Below are positions 25,830-35,315 of a stretch of DNA of 64,000 nucleotides, one piece after another. Positions within the stretch are counted from its first letter, which is position 1. Every line of letters begins with the position of its first letter. Source of the DNA: Myxococcales bacterium 68-20 (GTDB lineage Bacteria; Myxococcota_A; Polyangia; Polyangiales; Polyangiaceae); contig MKVQ01000043.1 of the NCBI GenBank assembly GCA_001899635.1, forward strand, positions 305,869 through 369,868. Direction: 5' to 3'. A program made the position numbers and the translations under genes. The notes beneath the pieces are model-generated. The model saw nothing but the letters and a program-made list of their open reading frames with translations. It ran no database searches and was not told the origin of the DNA.

Positions 25830-28463
25830 TCAGCCGTTCGAGGAGCGCCGGCGGCGTACGAACGCGGCGGCGAACGCGAGCCCCAGGAGCCCGGCGGCCT
25901 CCGGCGCGCTGGAGGAGCCGTCCGGCGACGACGCACACGACGCGCCCTTCGCCTCGCTCGGATACATGGCCGTCCAACGATCGGGCGCGATCGGCACCGT
26001 GCGCGGAGCAACGATCGGCGCACCGTCGAACGTCGCGCCGAAGGTCGCGCGCGATCCGCCGAGGCCGGGCTCCGGCTTCCAGACGAAGAACCAGACGCCA
26101 GGGCCGCGGCGGATGAGCTGAGGGGCGGGCGTGACGGGCTTGCCGTCGACGAGGAGGACGGGCTGGAGCCGCTGCGGATCGAAGAAGTCACCGCGGTGCG
26201 CCCCGTCGGCGGTGCGAAGCTCGATGATCGCGGTCATCAATGTCGAGCCGTCGGCCGGAACGTAGTCCGAGCTCAGCGCGACCCAGCTCTGATCGAAGGC
26301 AGGGAGGTGCAGCGCGGGGTTCTTCATCTGTTCGAGCGCGTCGAGCGAGCCGAGCGCGTCGACCTCGCCCGGCCCCGCCTGATCCTCGAACAGCGCCGGC
26401 TGGCGGAAGCGGTGCGCACCGGCCTGGAGGAGCGCGATCACCTTCTCCTGCGTGAGCGTGGGATCCGCCTGGAGCAGCAACGCGACGACGCCTGCGACGA
26501 CCGGAGCCGACATCGACGTGCCGATCGCGATGCCGTGGTTCTCGTCGATCTGGAGGCAGCGCTTGTCGGAGCTGCCCGCCTTGGTGAGCGGGCAGGTCGC
26601 GCTCGTGAAGACACTGCCGGGCGAGCCTGGCTTCGCCGTGCGGCTCAGCGCCGAGACGACGAGCGCTCCGGGGGCCGCGATCTCGGGCTTCGGAACGCCT
26701 CCTGCGGTCGGCCCTGCGCTCGAGAACCAGCAGACCTCGCCGTCGACGAGATCGCGATGGCTCGACGACACGTCCTGGGTCGTGATCGCACGGGTGATCG
26801 GAAGCCCGCCCTCGCGATCGAGGACGGGGACCTTGAGGCCGACGTCCGCGCCGCCGATGCTCGACCATCGCGCGCGGTTCACCGTGCAGCCCACGCCGAT
26901 GATCTTCGGGTGCGTCGCCGGGAGGTTGATCGTCCCTTCGCGCACGCCGTGGAGGAACGACGCCGGACGTTCACCGCCGAGGCCGGCATCGCCGAGGCCC
27001 TGCATGTAGAGCTCGGCCATGCCGGAGCCTTCGAGCGTGATGTTGTACAGGCCGGCGGGCCACCTGCCCTGCCATACGACGACCGCGCTGCGAGAGCTCT
27101 CGGGGATCGGGCTGTTCTCGAGGTGCGATCCGTAGATGACGCCCGCGTTGTAGTCGTTCGTGTTCTTGCCGCTCTGACGTCCAGCGGCGACCGGCGGGAT
27201 CCACTCGCCGTCCGGCCCGTCGAGGCCGATCTTCAGATCCGCGCCGTCCCGAAGCGTGATCCAGACCTGGACCGCGCCCGACGCCGCGCCGCCCGTGCGG
27301 ATCGGGACCCTCATCCGTGCGCCCGGCGTCACGCGAACGCTCTGATGGATCGGCGTCTCCACGATCGAGCCCGAGTTGCCCGCGGCGGCGACCACGGCTC
27401 GGCCGGGGTGCTCGGGACCGACATGGCTCGCGATCGCCTGCTCCCAGAGGAAGCTGCCGTCGTGAGGGCCGAAGTCGCTCCCCAGCGAGAGGTTCACGAC
27501 CATCGGCCGCTTGTCCGCGTCGGCACGATCGAACATGAACTGCACCGCGCGGACGAGGTCGTCGTTCTCGATCCCGTCGGAGGCGCCGCGGGTGACGCGC
27601 ACGAACACGACGTCCGCCGCGGGCGCGATGCCGGGGTACTTCCCGCCCTTGGCACCGCTCGACGCCGCGATGCCCGCGACGTGCGTACCGTGACCGATCT
27701 CGTCGGACGGAGCGCACTTTTGCCCCGTCTTCTCGTTGCAGAAGCCGTTGTCGATCCGGATCAGGAGGTCGTCGATGTCCTGCTTGGCGAAGACACGACC
27801 GGCGATGACCTTGCCGTTATCGTCCTTGATGCCGAAGCGCTGCTCGAGATCCGCGTGGACGCCGCCCGGCGCGAGCGACAGATCGAGCAGCCATGCGACG
27901 CGCGACGCCCCGGCCTCGTCACGCATCTCGGGGTGCGTCACGTCGAGCCCCGTGTCGGCGATGCCGATCATGACGCCCTTGCCGTCGGCGGCGCGGACCT
28001 CGCGCGCCTTTGCGGCGAGGACCCACTGCCCCGCTCGATCCATCGTCGGGTGGAGCGGCGGCGCCACCTCCAGGCGGAGGTCGGGATGAGCCTGGGCGAA
28101 CGCCGTGATGCGCGATGCGCTCCCACGCAGCCGTCCGATTCCGGGCGCGACGGGCTCGAGGCCGAAGTCCTCGGCGCGCGCGTCCCGCGGGAACGCAACG
28201 AGCGCACCGATGAGCCCGGTCGCCGGAGCGAGCGCATCGGCCGCGCGAGGACCGAGCGCGTGGAGGAGACCCGGTCCGATCGGCGAGCCACGGACCACGA
28301 GCGACGAGGTGTCGGCGACGGCAGCGGCCGGACGATCCGCGGAGCGCGCCGGCCGGGCGGCCGAGGCGAGGACCGCAACAATGGCACAACCGACGACCGA
28401 GAGCACCTTCGTGCGGGACCGAGCTCCTCGGACGAGCGCTTTCGTCGCGGGCATGGGATCCAT
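25830..28463 (-). CDS. Subtilisin-family (S8) protease with MYXO-CTERM-like tail
   Basis: This 877-residue secreted serine protease has a signal peptide after a basic N-terminus. The catalytic triad lies in GIADTGLDVTHPEM (Asp), DEIGHGTHVAGIAAS (His) and GTSMSAPVVAGVVALLL (Ser), with AAAGNSGS as oxyanion loop. An insertion of about 200 residues separates His and Ser regions, probably a beta-rich domain. After the protease a beta domain leads to CASSPDGSSSAPE, a hydrophobic helix and RRRRSS. This matches the MYXO-CTERM plan (Cys, helix, Arg cluster), used for surface sorting in myxobacteria. ATG 28463 or 28454 could start it. Confidence 0.9.
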   Translation of the reverse strand: MDPMPATKALVRGARSRTKVLSVVGCAIVAVLASAARPARSADRPAAAVADTSSLVVRGSPIGPGLLHALGPRAADALAPATGLIGALVAFPRDARAEDFGLEPVAPGIGRLRGSASRITAFAQAHPDLRLEVAPPLHPTMDRAGQWVLAAKAREVRAADGKGVMIGIADTGLDVTHPEMRDEAGASRVAWLLDLSLAPGGVHADLEQRFGIKDDNGKVIAGRVFAKQDIDDLLIRIDNGFCNEKTGQKCAPSDEIGHGTHVAGIAASSGAKGGKYPGIAPAADVVFVRVTRGASDGIENDDLVRAVQFMFDRADADKRPMVVNLSLGSDFGPHDGSFLWEQAIASHVGPEHPGRAVVAAAGNSGSIVETPIHQSVRVTPGARMRVPIRTGGAASGAVQVWITLRDGADLKIGLDGPDGEWIPPVAAGRQSGKNTNDYNAGVIYGSHLENSPIPESSRSAVVVWQGRWPAGLYNITLEGSGMAELYMQGLGDAGLGGERPASFLHGVREGTINLPATHPKIIGVGCTVNRARWSSIGGADVGLKVPVLDREGGLPITRAITTQDVSSSHRDLVDGEVCWFSSAGPTAGGVPKPEIAAPGALVVSALSRTAKPGSPGSVFTSATCPLTKAGSSDKRCLQIDENHGIAIGTSMSAPVVAGVVALLLQADPTLTQEKVIALLQAGAHRFRQPALFEDQAGPGEVDALGSLDALEQMKNPALHLPAFDQSWVALSSDYVPADGSTLMTAIIELRTADGAHRGDFFDPQRLQPVLLVDGKPVTPAPQLIRRGPGVWFFVWKPEPGLGGSRATFGATFDGAPIVAPRTVPIAPDRWTAMYPSEAKGASCASSPDGSSSAPEAAGLLGLAFAAAFVRRRRSSNG

Positions 28464-28570
28464 ACCGTGCGGCAGCTGCGGCCGCCGATCAAGCGCTCTG
28501 CACACTCTGGGCCCTCGAGCCCGCCATCGAGCCGCCTTTCGTGCGCCCGCGCTCGCTCAGCGAGGCGTGG

Positions 28571-28954
28571 TCACGGCGGATCCGGCTCGTCCTCCGGCTC
28601 CTCGCCCTCTTCGAGCTGGAGCTCGGCCCGGCGCTCCCGGATGCGATCGGGACCGACGACCTCGTCCCAGTCGCTCTCGTAGCCGTCGTAACGCACGAGC
28701 CAGCGCCCGACGCCGCGCGGCTCGAGCACGACCGCAGGCCACCAGGAGCCACGCCACTCGACCTCGACCTCGTCCCGCGCCTTCCACGAGCCCGCGGACT
28801 CGGTCGAGTCCCCCGACGACGCCGGCGCGGTCTCACCGGCGACCGCATCGACGAAGACGACGGTGGGCGCGTGGATCGGCGCGCCGCGCGCGCAGGCGGC
28901 AAGAAGCGAGGCGAGCCCGACGGCGACTGCGCTCCGGCATCGTCCCCGCACCAT
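28571..28954 (-). CDS. Lipoprotein with Tudor-knot/agenet-like domain
   Basis: This 127-residue protein has a signal peptide with lipobox SLLAAC (Cys21). After a short linker, residues 57-105 read like a Tudor-knot/chromo-barrel: VEVEWRGSWWPAVVLEP, then RWLVRYDGYESDWDEVV. The aromatic and Asp/Glu positions fit that family. It ends in an acidic tail (EEGEEPEDEPDPP). Such barrels are best known from eukaryotic chromatin proteins. Here the lipobox places it in the envelope, so nucleic acid binding cannot be assumed. It could bind polysaccharide or peptides. Confidence 0.75.
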   Translation of the reverse strand: MVRGRCRSAVAVGLASLLAACARGAPIHAPTVVFVDAVAGETAPASSGDSTESAGSWKARDEVEVEWRGSWWPAVVLEPRGVGRWLVRYDGYESDWDEVVGPDRIRERRAELQLEEGEEPEDEPDPP

Positions 28955-29083
28955 TCATCAAGTCTGGCAGACGAGCGACCGCACGCCAGCTCGAGCGTAC
29001 GCGTCGCCTGCGACCCCTGGACCGCGATCGAGGCGCGGCCGAGCGCGCGCGACGTGTCGGCTCGAAAGCCGGACCCCGCGTCC

Positions 29084-30481
29084 TCAGGGGCGCGGCTTCC
29101 CCGCGTCGAGGGGTGCGGAGGTCGAGTCCGTCCAGAGGGGCGAGCCCGGTCCATCCGAGCTGAGCCCCATCTGCGAGGCCGCCGTGGAGGCCGGTGACGC
29201 GCTCTTCGTTCTCGTGACGTACTCGAACGCCACGATTCCGCCGAGAATGACGGCAAACGCGCCGAAGCCGACGGCCGCGAGAACGAGGAGCGACGTACGC
29301 TCCTTCGTCGCCGGTGGTGGAGCGACGAGGTCCCGAGAGAGACGGGCGGGTGGCACGTCCGCGGGGTCGATCGTCACGCCTCGATTCGCCGCCGCCGCGT
29401 CGTCGACGCGGATCTTCCGCTCGGTGGGGGCCTCGCGCGCGCCGGGCACCGGCGCGGCCGGTTCCAAGCGCTCCTCCGGCAGGGGCCCGCGCGGAGGCGT
29501 CGAGGTGGAAGCGACGCCGAGCGCGATGCGGAGGCACGGCGCCTGCTTCGCGCGCTCCATCCGATCGAGCGAGTCCTTCGCGCGGTCGGAGGCGAACGGA
29601 CGGAGCGCGTCGGCGAGCTCGGTCGCCGACTGGTAGCGCTTGGTCACGTCCTTCACGAGGCAACGGCTCACCACGGCCTCGAGGCCGGACGGGGCGTGGG
29701 GAGCGAGCTCGCAGAGGCGCCGAGGCTCGGCTGTGAGGACCGCGACGCTCGCCTGGATGTTCCCCTCGGCGTCGAACGCGTGTTTCCCGGTCACGAGCTG
29801 GAAGAGGACGGCGCCGACGGACCAGAGATCGGCCCGGCCGTCGACGTCCTTCGAGCTCTTGATCTGCTCCGGCGCCATGTACCGCGGCGACCCGAGCGTG
29901 GTGAACGCGGTCGTGACCTCATGAGGCATGCCGTCGTCGGTGAGCTCGCGGTCGAGGATCTTCGAGATGCCGAAGTCCAGGACCTTCACGTGGACGGCTC
30001 CGTCCTCGGGATGGCGCGTGAGGAACAGGTTCGCCGGCTTGAGGTCGCGATGCACGATCCCGGCGGCGTGCGCCTGGTGAAGCGCCTCACATACCTGCAA
30101 CATGCAATCGACGGCCTCTTCGATCGGCAGCGGGCCGTCTTCCTTCAGGACGCGCGCGAGGTCACGCCCGTCGAGGTACTCCATGACCATGTACGGAGCG
30201 CCGTCCTCGAGCGCGCCCGCGTCGAGGACGAGGACGACGTGGTCGCTCTCGATCTTTCCCATCGCCCGCGCTTCGCGCTCGAAGCGCGTCCGGAGCTCGT
30301 CGCTCGCGAGCGCGCGACGCAGGAACTTGATCGCGACGCGCTGCTCGAGCTGGACGTGCGTGGCCGAGAGGACGACCCCCGTGCCGCCCTCGCCGATGAG
30401 CCGCTCGACACGGTACTTCTTGAGGAGGACGTCTCCCGACGCGATGGGCAAACCGCCAAGGGTGGCCTCACTGGCGCTCAT
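29084..30481 (-). CDS. Hanks-type Ser/Thr protein kinase with one transmembrane helix
   Basis: This 465-residue kinase has a complete catalytic domain at residues 22-290. It shows GEGGTGVV (P-loop), VAIKFL (Lys52), HRDLKPANLF (catalytic loop), DFGISK (metal site) and MAPEQ. A Pro-rich linker follows, then a transmembrane helix (LLVLAAVGFGAFAVILGGI) and a short Ser/Thr-rich outer tail. It therefore phosphorylates cytoplasmic targets and could sense envelope signals only through a small tail. ATG 30481 begins about 30 residues before the P-loop. No neighbour suggests its substrate. Confidence 0.95.
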   Translation of the reverse strand: MSASEATLGGLPIASGDVLLKKYRVERLIGEGGTGVVLSATHVQLEQRVAIKFLRRALASDELRTRFEREARAMGKIESDHVVLVLDAGALEDGAPYMVMEYLDGRDLARVLKEDGPLPIEEAVDCMLQVCEALHQAHAAGIVHRDLKPANLFLTRHPEDGAVHVKVLDFGISKILDRELTDDGMPHEVTTAFTTLGSPRYMAPEQIKSSKDVDGRADLWSVGAVLFQLVTGKHAFDAEGNIQASVAVLTAEPRRLCELAPHAPSGLEAVVSRCLVKDVTKRYQSATELADALRPFASDRAKDSLDRMERAKQAPCLRIALGVASTSTPPRGPLPEERLEPAAPVPGAREAPTERKIRVDDAAAANRGVTIDPADVPPARLSRDLVAPPPATKERTSLLVLAAVGFGAFAVILGGIVAFEYVTRTKSASPASTAASQMGLSSDGPGSPLWTDSTSAPLDAGKPRP

Positions 30482-30531
30482 CGGGATCGCCGAGCGTATC
30501 AGCGGTCCGGGGCGCAGACGAGCCGCACCGC

Positions 30532-31323
30532 TCAGCGTCCCTGGAAGTTCGGCTTCCGCTTCTCGGCGAAGGCAGCGAGGGCCTCGCGGCGATCCTCGCT
30601 CACGAGCACCTTGTCGTAGCTCACCTTCTCGAGCTCCAGACCGTGCTCCAGGGTGGTGTCGAACGAGCGATCGATCGCTTCGAGCGCGGCAGCCTGCGCG
30701 ATCGGCGCACCACTCGCGATCGGCTCGATCCATGCGACGGTGTCGTCGACGACGTTCGTGCCCGCAGGGGTGACGCGGTTGACGAGCCCCCACGCGAGCG
30801 CCTCCTCGGCGCCGAGGCGCCGGCCGAGGAGGATCATCTCCTTCGCGCGCGCCTCGCCGACGATGCGGCCGATGCGCTGGGTCCCTCCCGCGCCGGGGAT
30901 GATGCCGAGGGTCGTCTCGGGGAGCCCGACCTGCACGTGAGCGGCGGCGACACGAAGGTCACACACGAGCGCGAGCTCGAGGCCGCCACCGAAGGCGACG
31001 CCGTTCAGCGCGGCGACGACCGGCTTCGGCGATCGATCGAGCGGCCCGAGCTCGGATCGGTAGAGCTCCACCTGCACACGGATGTCGTTCTCCGTCATGC
31101 CCTGCCGCTCCTTGAGATCGGCGCCGGCGCAGAACGCCTTGTCTCCACGGCCCGTGATCACGATCGCGCGCACCGAGGAGTTCGAGACGGCTTCGCGAGC
31201 GAGCTTCCCGAACGCGAGCAAGGTCGCGCGGGAGAGGCTGTTCATGCGGGCTTCGCGGTCGATCGTCCAGACGACGACGTTGCCACGCTGCTCGACCTCG
31301 ATCGGGAATGCTTCGTCAGCCAT
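30532..31323 (-). CDS. Enoyl-CoA hydratase/isomerase family protein
   Basis: This 263-residue crotonase-fold enzyme probably hydrates 2-enoyl-CoA thioesters. The oxyanion and CoA sites are in GDKAFCAGADLKER and GVAFGGGLELALVCDL. Both catalytic glutamates are present, in GGGLEL and in PETTLGIIPGAGGTQR. The sequence is of the type often annotated methylglutaconyl-CoA hydratase (leucine breakdown), but no leucine genes are near. The start MADEAFPIEV fits the family length. It precedes the kinase gene by 51 bases on the same strand; cotranscription is possible but not obviously functional. Confidence 0.93.
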   Translation of the reverse strand: MADEAFPIEVEQRGNVVVWTIDREARMNSLSRATLLAFGKLAREAVSNSSVRAIVITGRGDKAFCAGADLKERQGMTENDIRVQVELYRSELGPLDRSPKPVVAALNGVAFGGGLELALVCDLRVAAAHVQVGLPETTLGIIPGAGGTQRIGRIVGEARAKEMILLGRRLGAEEALAWGLVNRVTPAGTNVVDDTVAWIEPIASGAPIAQAAALEAIDRSFDTTLEHGLELEKVSYDKVLVSEDRREALAAFAEKRKPNFQGR

Positions 31324-31363
31324 CCCGGCCGCCTACCACAGCTTGGCTCCGGCGGCTCCGACC

Positions 31364-32293
31364 TCAGGGGATGAAGATCTCGACGGCCTTCTTCTTCGCC
31401 GCCGGCTTCTTCGCCGCCGGCTTCGAGCTCGTAGCCTTCGCGACCGCCGGCGGCGCGTCCCCGTCGTCGATCTCGATCGTGTGCGCGGGCTCGAGGTGCG
31501 CGGGATGGGCCGCCGCCGGCGCCGGCGCGACGACCTTGGGCTCGCCGCCGGTGGTCGTCACCCCCGTCTTGCTCTTCGCCGCCGCCCTGGCCTCGACGAC
31601 GTCCAGCGCGGAGGTCGTCGACGTGGTGCTCGTGCGGGCCGGCTTGAGATCGTCGGTAAGCTCCGCGGCCGTGAGCACGATGAAGAGGAGAACGAGCAGC
31701 GTACCGAGCGCGATGCTGGAGCCGACCGCGAGCTTCTTCCACGGCACGGAGCGCAGCGAGATGCGGAGCTCGGTGAGAAAGAGCTGGAACGGGACCTGCG
31801 CGACGTCGGTCAGCCGAGGACGCGGCTTCGGGGCACGGACGTGCATCCAGCACACGCGGAGCAGCGCGATCGCGGCGTTGCCCGTCTCGAGCCATCGCGC
31901 CGGGTGAACGTCGGGCGACGGGACGGCCACCATCGACATCCGTTGCGGGTAGGCCTGACTGCGGGCCTCGAGGTCCGCGACGGTGTAGACGCTGTACGTC
32001 AACGGCCGGGCCGGCCCGTTCTCTTCGCTCGAACGAACGCCCGAGTCGGGCGGCGGATCGACGTTCGAAGGCACGTCGACGACGTCCTGCACGAGCTCGT
32101 GAGGCACACCAGCCTTCGCGGCGAGCCGTTCGGCGAGCTTCCGCTCCATGTCCTGCCAGGGGATCACGTTGCGGAGGGTCGGTGCCCCGTCGGCGTTCGC
32201 GCCCGACGGCCGCTTCCACCCGTTGGATGGACGGCCGGCTTCGCGGCGCTCGTCGCCGCCGCTCGCCTTGTAGCTAGCGGAGGTCCGTCCCAT
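31364..32293 (-). CDS. Single-pass membrane protein, function unknown
   Basis: This 309-residue protein is not recognised. The cytoplasmic N-terminal part has MERKLAERLAAKAGVPHELVQ and a folded region up to residue 190. A transmembrane helix (SIALGTLLVLLFIVLTAAEL) lies near 195-215. The outer part is Ala/Pro/Thr-rich, acidic, then basic (PAAKKPAAKKKAVEIF). The Lys/Ala tail resembles histone-H1-like repeats but is short. It is upstream of, and 40 bases from, the enoyl-CoA hydratase gene. Confidence 0.7.
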   Translation of the reverse strand: MGRTSASYKASGGDERREAGRPSNGWKRPSGANADGAPTLRNVIPWQDMERKLAERLAAKAGVPHELVQDVVDVPSNVDPPPDSGVRSSEENGPARPLTYSVYTVADLEARSQAYPQRMSMVAVPSPDVHPARWLETGNAAIALLRVCWMHVRAPKPRPRLTDVAQVPFQLFLTELRISLRSVPWKKLAVGSSIALGTLLVLLFIVLTAAELTDDLKPARTSTTSTTSALDVVEARAAAKSKTGVTTTGGEPKVVAPAPAAAHPAHLEPAHTIEIDDGDAPPAVAKATSSKPAAKKPAAKKKAVEIFIP

Positions 32294-32449
32294 CTGCCGT
32301 CTTCAGAAGCACCCGGTGGGCCAACGGCTCGCCGCCCTGCCCCCGCCCGAGGGACCGCAGATTTTCAGCGTTACTGGCCCGCCTACCACCTCATCCGACC
32401 GGTTTGATGGACAACGCACGATCCAATTGATGGGCTGGGGCATCAGGTT

Positions 32450-32485
32450 GGCTGGTGCACGGACACTCCAGTGCGTGCACCAGCC
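32450..32485. terminator. Long perfect hairpin downstream of the M1 peptidase gene
   Basis: GGCTGGTGCAC (32450-32460) pairs perfectly with GTGCACCAGCC (32475-32485) around a 14-base loop. It lies 64 bases after the stop of the aminopeptidase gene, read leftward. No T-run follows, so it may stabilise the mRNA end as well as terminate. Confidence 0.5.
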
Positions 32486-32548
32486 GGCATGGTCGAGCTC
32501 ACGCCCTCTCTCAAAAGAAAGCGTGCGCTCCATCGCGGCAGTTACGGC

Positions 32549-35239
32549 TCAGGTCTTCTTCCGAGGACGGAGCGCCTTCTTCTTGGCGTTCTTCTTCGGA
32601 GCCTTCACGCGCTTCGGTGATGCGGTCCTCTGCGCGTCCGAGCTCGTCGGCGTCTCCTTCTGCGCCTCGAGCTTCGAGAGACGTGCCCGCAGCTCGCGCT
32701 GCTCGTTCTCGAGACGTTCGACCGTCTCCTTGAGCTCGTCATGCTGCCTCCGCTCGCCGCCCAGATCGCGGACGACCTCGCGGATGCGACGGCGCACGCG
32801 TGCGTCGAGATCGACCTCGGAGCGCGCGCGGAGAGCCGAGCGTGAACGCGCGTCTCCGAGATCCGAGAGGGCGCGAACGACATCCATCCGGAGGATCGGA
32901 TCGGAGTCGTCGAGCAGGTCCTCGAGGTGCTCGCGTGCACGACGATCGGTGGCGAGCTTCGGGATCGCGAGCGCCGCCGCGCGACGCACGCGCGTGGGAT
33001 GACCGTAGCGCGTCCGCGAGAAGAGATGCGGCAGCGCGCGGTCGTCGCGAAGCGCGGCCAGGCCGTCGATCGCGCCGGAGGCGATCACGTCCGCCCATGA
33101 CGGGCGCGCCATCACGTCGAGGAGCACCTCGTAGGCCGCCACCTGCCGCGTCTTTCCGAGCGCGCGCGCAGCCTCGGCCTCGACGAGATAGCTCTCGTCG
33201 CGGAGCGCCTTCGGCTTGAGCGCCTCGACGGCGGCCGTCGTCCGGAAGCGCCCGAGCGCGTCGACGACCGCGCGGCGCACCTTCGGATGCGCGACGTCGC
33301 GCGCCTTCACGAGCACCGCGAACCCCTCCCGCGCACGCAAGCGCCCGAGCGCCTCGGCGCTCTCGACCCGAACGCCCCAGAACTCGGCGTCGTCGAGGAG
33401 CCGCTCCGCGAGCGCCTGGATGGTCGGCGGGTCGTCGATCTTGGCGAGCGCCTGCGCCGCGCGCCAGCGGCCGCGCGCAGTGGTCGCCTCGGCGAGCTGC
33501 GCGCGGAGCATGTCGGCCGGCGCCTTCACGGTGACGTCGCCGAGGATCCGCATCTCGGGATCGACGACGACGAAGCGCGGGCGCGAGGGACACGGGATCG
33601 AGAAGCTGTCGGCACGCGCCGCGAGGCGGAGCTTCTCTCGCCTCTCCTTCCGCGTGTCCGGATCGACGATCGACAGAACGATCGGCACCTCGAACGCGTT
33701 CGGCACGCCGTCGGCGGTGCTCTGCATCTGCTTCGCCGCGCAGCGGAGGACGCCGTCCTCCCACGACAGCTCGACCTCGACGTCGGGGTGGCCCGGGCGG
33801 TGGACCAGCTCCTCGAAGCGGCGGCCGAGGCTGCGCCCAGAGACCTCCTCGAGCGCGCGGAGCAGGTCGCGTGTCTCGACGACGCCGCGCGCATGACGCT
33901 GGAGATAGGTCGACACGCCCTTCCAGAAGAGCGCGTCGCCGAGCTCGGCGCGGAGCACGTGGAGGACGAGGCCACCCTTCTCGTAGAGGTGCCGGTCGAA
34001 CAGATCGAGCGGCGCGTCGTAGTCCTGACAGACGATCGGCCGGCGATAGCGGCCCGACGCCTCCCCGACGTAGCTCGCGAGGTCGTGTCGGATGCCGTAC
34101 TCGTACTCGTCGCGCCCGAGGTGGTGCTCGCGCCACACGTGCTCCATGAACGTGGCGAAGCCCTCGTTGAGCCAGCCCTCGGACCAGTCGCGACAGGTCA
34201 CGAGATCACCGAACCACTGATGCGCGAGCTCGTGCGCGATGAGGTCGTCGCTCGTGACGTCGATCGCGGCGCGTTCGTCGAGCAAGATGTGCTCGTACAT
34301 CGTCGTGGCGGTCGTGTTCTCCATGCCACCGAAGATGAAGTCGCTGACCACGACCTGCGCGTACTTGTTCCACGGGTAAGGCACCCCGAGGAGCTCGGAG
34401 AACCAGCGGATCATCTCCGGGGTGCGCGCGAACGTGCGCTCGGCATCCGCTTCGCGGCCCTTCGGCACGAGGTAGCTGAGCGGCACCGCGCTCGTCCCGC
34501 CGTTCACTTGCGCGACCGCCGTGAGCTCGGAGAACTCGCCGGCCACGATCGTGACGAGGTAGCTCGGGTGCGGCTCCTCCATCTTCCAGTGGAAGACCTC
34601 GGTGTCCCCGGAGGTCTCCCTCCCGGCAAGCGCGCCGTTCGAGAGGACGTAGAAGCCGACCGGCACGCGGATGCGCGCCTCCGTCGTCATCTTCACGTGG
34701 GGCTTGTCGTGGCAGGGAATGACGTGGCGAGCGTCTTCCTCCTGGAACTGCGTCCACGCCTGCTTCGGCCGGTCCGGCACGTGCTCGTCGGCGTCGAGGA
34801 AGTAGAGCCCCTTGCGCGGCGTGGCCGAGTAGCTGATGGAGAGCGCGGCACGCTCGACATCGAGCCCGACGTCCACGATGAGGCGCGCGCCGTCGTACGT
34901 GTAGCGGGTCTCCTTGCCGCCGATCGCGACACCGCTAATCGCGAACCCGACACCGTCGAGCTCGATCGAGGTCGCCTCGGGGTCCACACGTCGAATCGCG
35001 ATCGTCGCGGAGCCCCGCACGCTCTTCTCGTCGAAGTCGAGCGCGAGGTCGAGCGCGAGGTGCTCGATGGCGAACGGCCGCGGCCGCTCGAAGTTGCGAG
35101 GGCTCGACGAGAACGCGAATGGCCGCCCCCTCCCAGTCACGTGCTCGCCCACGTGCTCGCCGTGCGAGTGCCCTTCGTGACCGTGACCAGCTCCTCCAAG
35201 ACCTGCGCAGCGCGCGTGAAGACGATGCTCGATGCCCAT
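32549..35239 (-). CDS. M1 family zinc aminopeptidase with HEAT repeats and basic tail
   Basis: This 896-residue enzyme trims N-terminal residues from peptides. The substrate-binding GGMENT and the zinc motif HELAHQWFGD, with the third ligand Glu in WLNEGFATFME 18 residues on, are intact. Residues from about 560 to 820 are HEAT repeats (HPKVRRAVVDALGRF, DPILRMDVVRALSDL). They are followed by a coiled coil (LKETVERLENEQRELRARL) and a Lys-rich tail. The N-terminus is unusual, with repeated His (GHGHEGHSHGEHVGEH). There is no signal peptide, so it acts in the cytoplasm. ATG 35239 has no clear ribosome-binding site; GTG 35251 is an alternative. Confidence 0.93.
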   Translation of the reverse strand: MGIEHRLHARCAGLGGAGHGHEGHSHGEHVGEHVTGRGRPFAFSSSPRNFERPRPFAIEHLALDLALDFDEKSVRGSATIAIRRVDPEATSIELDGVGFAISGVAIGGKETRYTYDGARLIVDVGLDVERAALSISYSATPRKGLYFLDADEHVPDRPKQAWTQFQEEDARHVIPCHDKPHVKMTTEARIRVPVGFYVLSNGALAGRETSGDTEVFHWKMEEPHPSYLVTIVAGEFSELTAVAQVNGGTSAVPLSYLVPKGREADAERTFARTPEMIRWFSELLGVPYPWNKYAQVVVSDFIFGGMENTTATTMYEHILLDERAAIDVTSDDLIAHELAHQWFGDLVTCRDWSEGWLNEGFATFMEHVWREHHLGRDEYEYGIRHDLASYVGEASGRYRRPIVCQDYDAPLDLFDRHLYEKGGLVLHVLRAELGDALFWKGVSTYLQRHARGVVETRDLLRALEEVSGRSLGRRFEELVHRPGHPDVEVELSWEDGVLRCAAKQMQSTADGVPNAFEVPIVLSIVDPDTRKERREKLRLAARADSFSIPCPSRPRFVVVDPEMRILGDVTVKAPADMLRAQLAEATTARGRWRAAQALAKIDDPPTIQALAERLLDDAEFWGVRVESAEALGRLRAREGFAVLVKARDVAHPKVRRAVVDALGRFRTTAAVEALKPKALRDESYLVEAEAARALGKTRQVAAYEVLLDVMARPSWADVIASGAIDGLAALRDDRALPHLFSRTRYGHPTRVRRAAALAIPKLATDRRAREHLEDLLDDSDPILRMDVVRALSDLGDARSRSALRARSEVDLDARVRRRIREVVRDLGGERRQHDELKETVERLENEQRELRARLSKLEAQKETPTSSDAQRTASPKRVKAPKKNAKKKALRPRKKT

Positions 35240-35315
35240 GGGGCCGCGCACTCTACAACGACCTCGACTCACCTCCGTAGAAACTGAAGAAAACTATGCG
35301 CTCCCGAGACGCCCC

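Noticed and set aside
25680..28682. 1000-codon open frame on the plus strand
   Set aside because: It is antisense to the subtilisin gene, is Arg/Asp/Ala-rich without motifs, and is explained by high GC codon structure.
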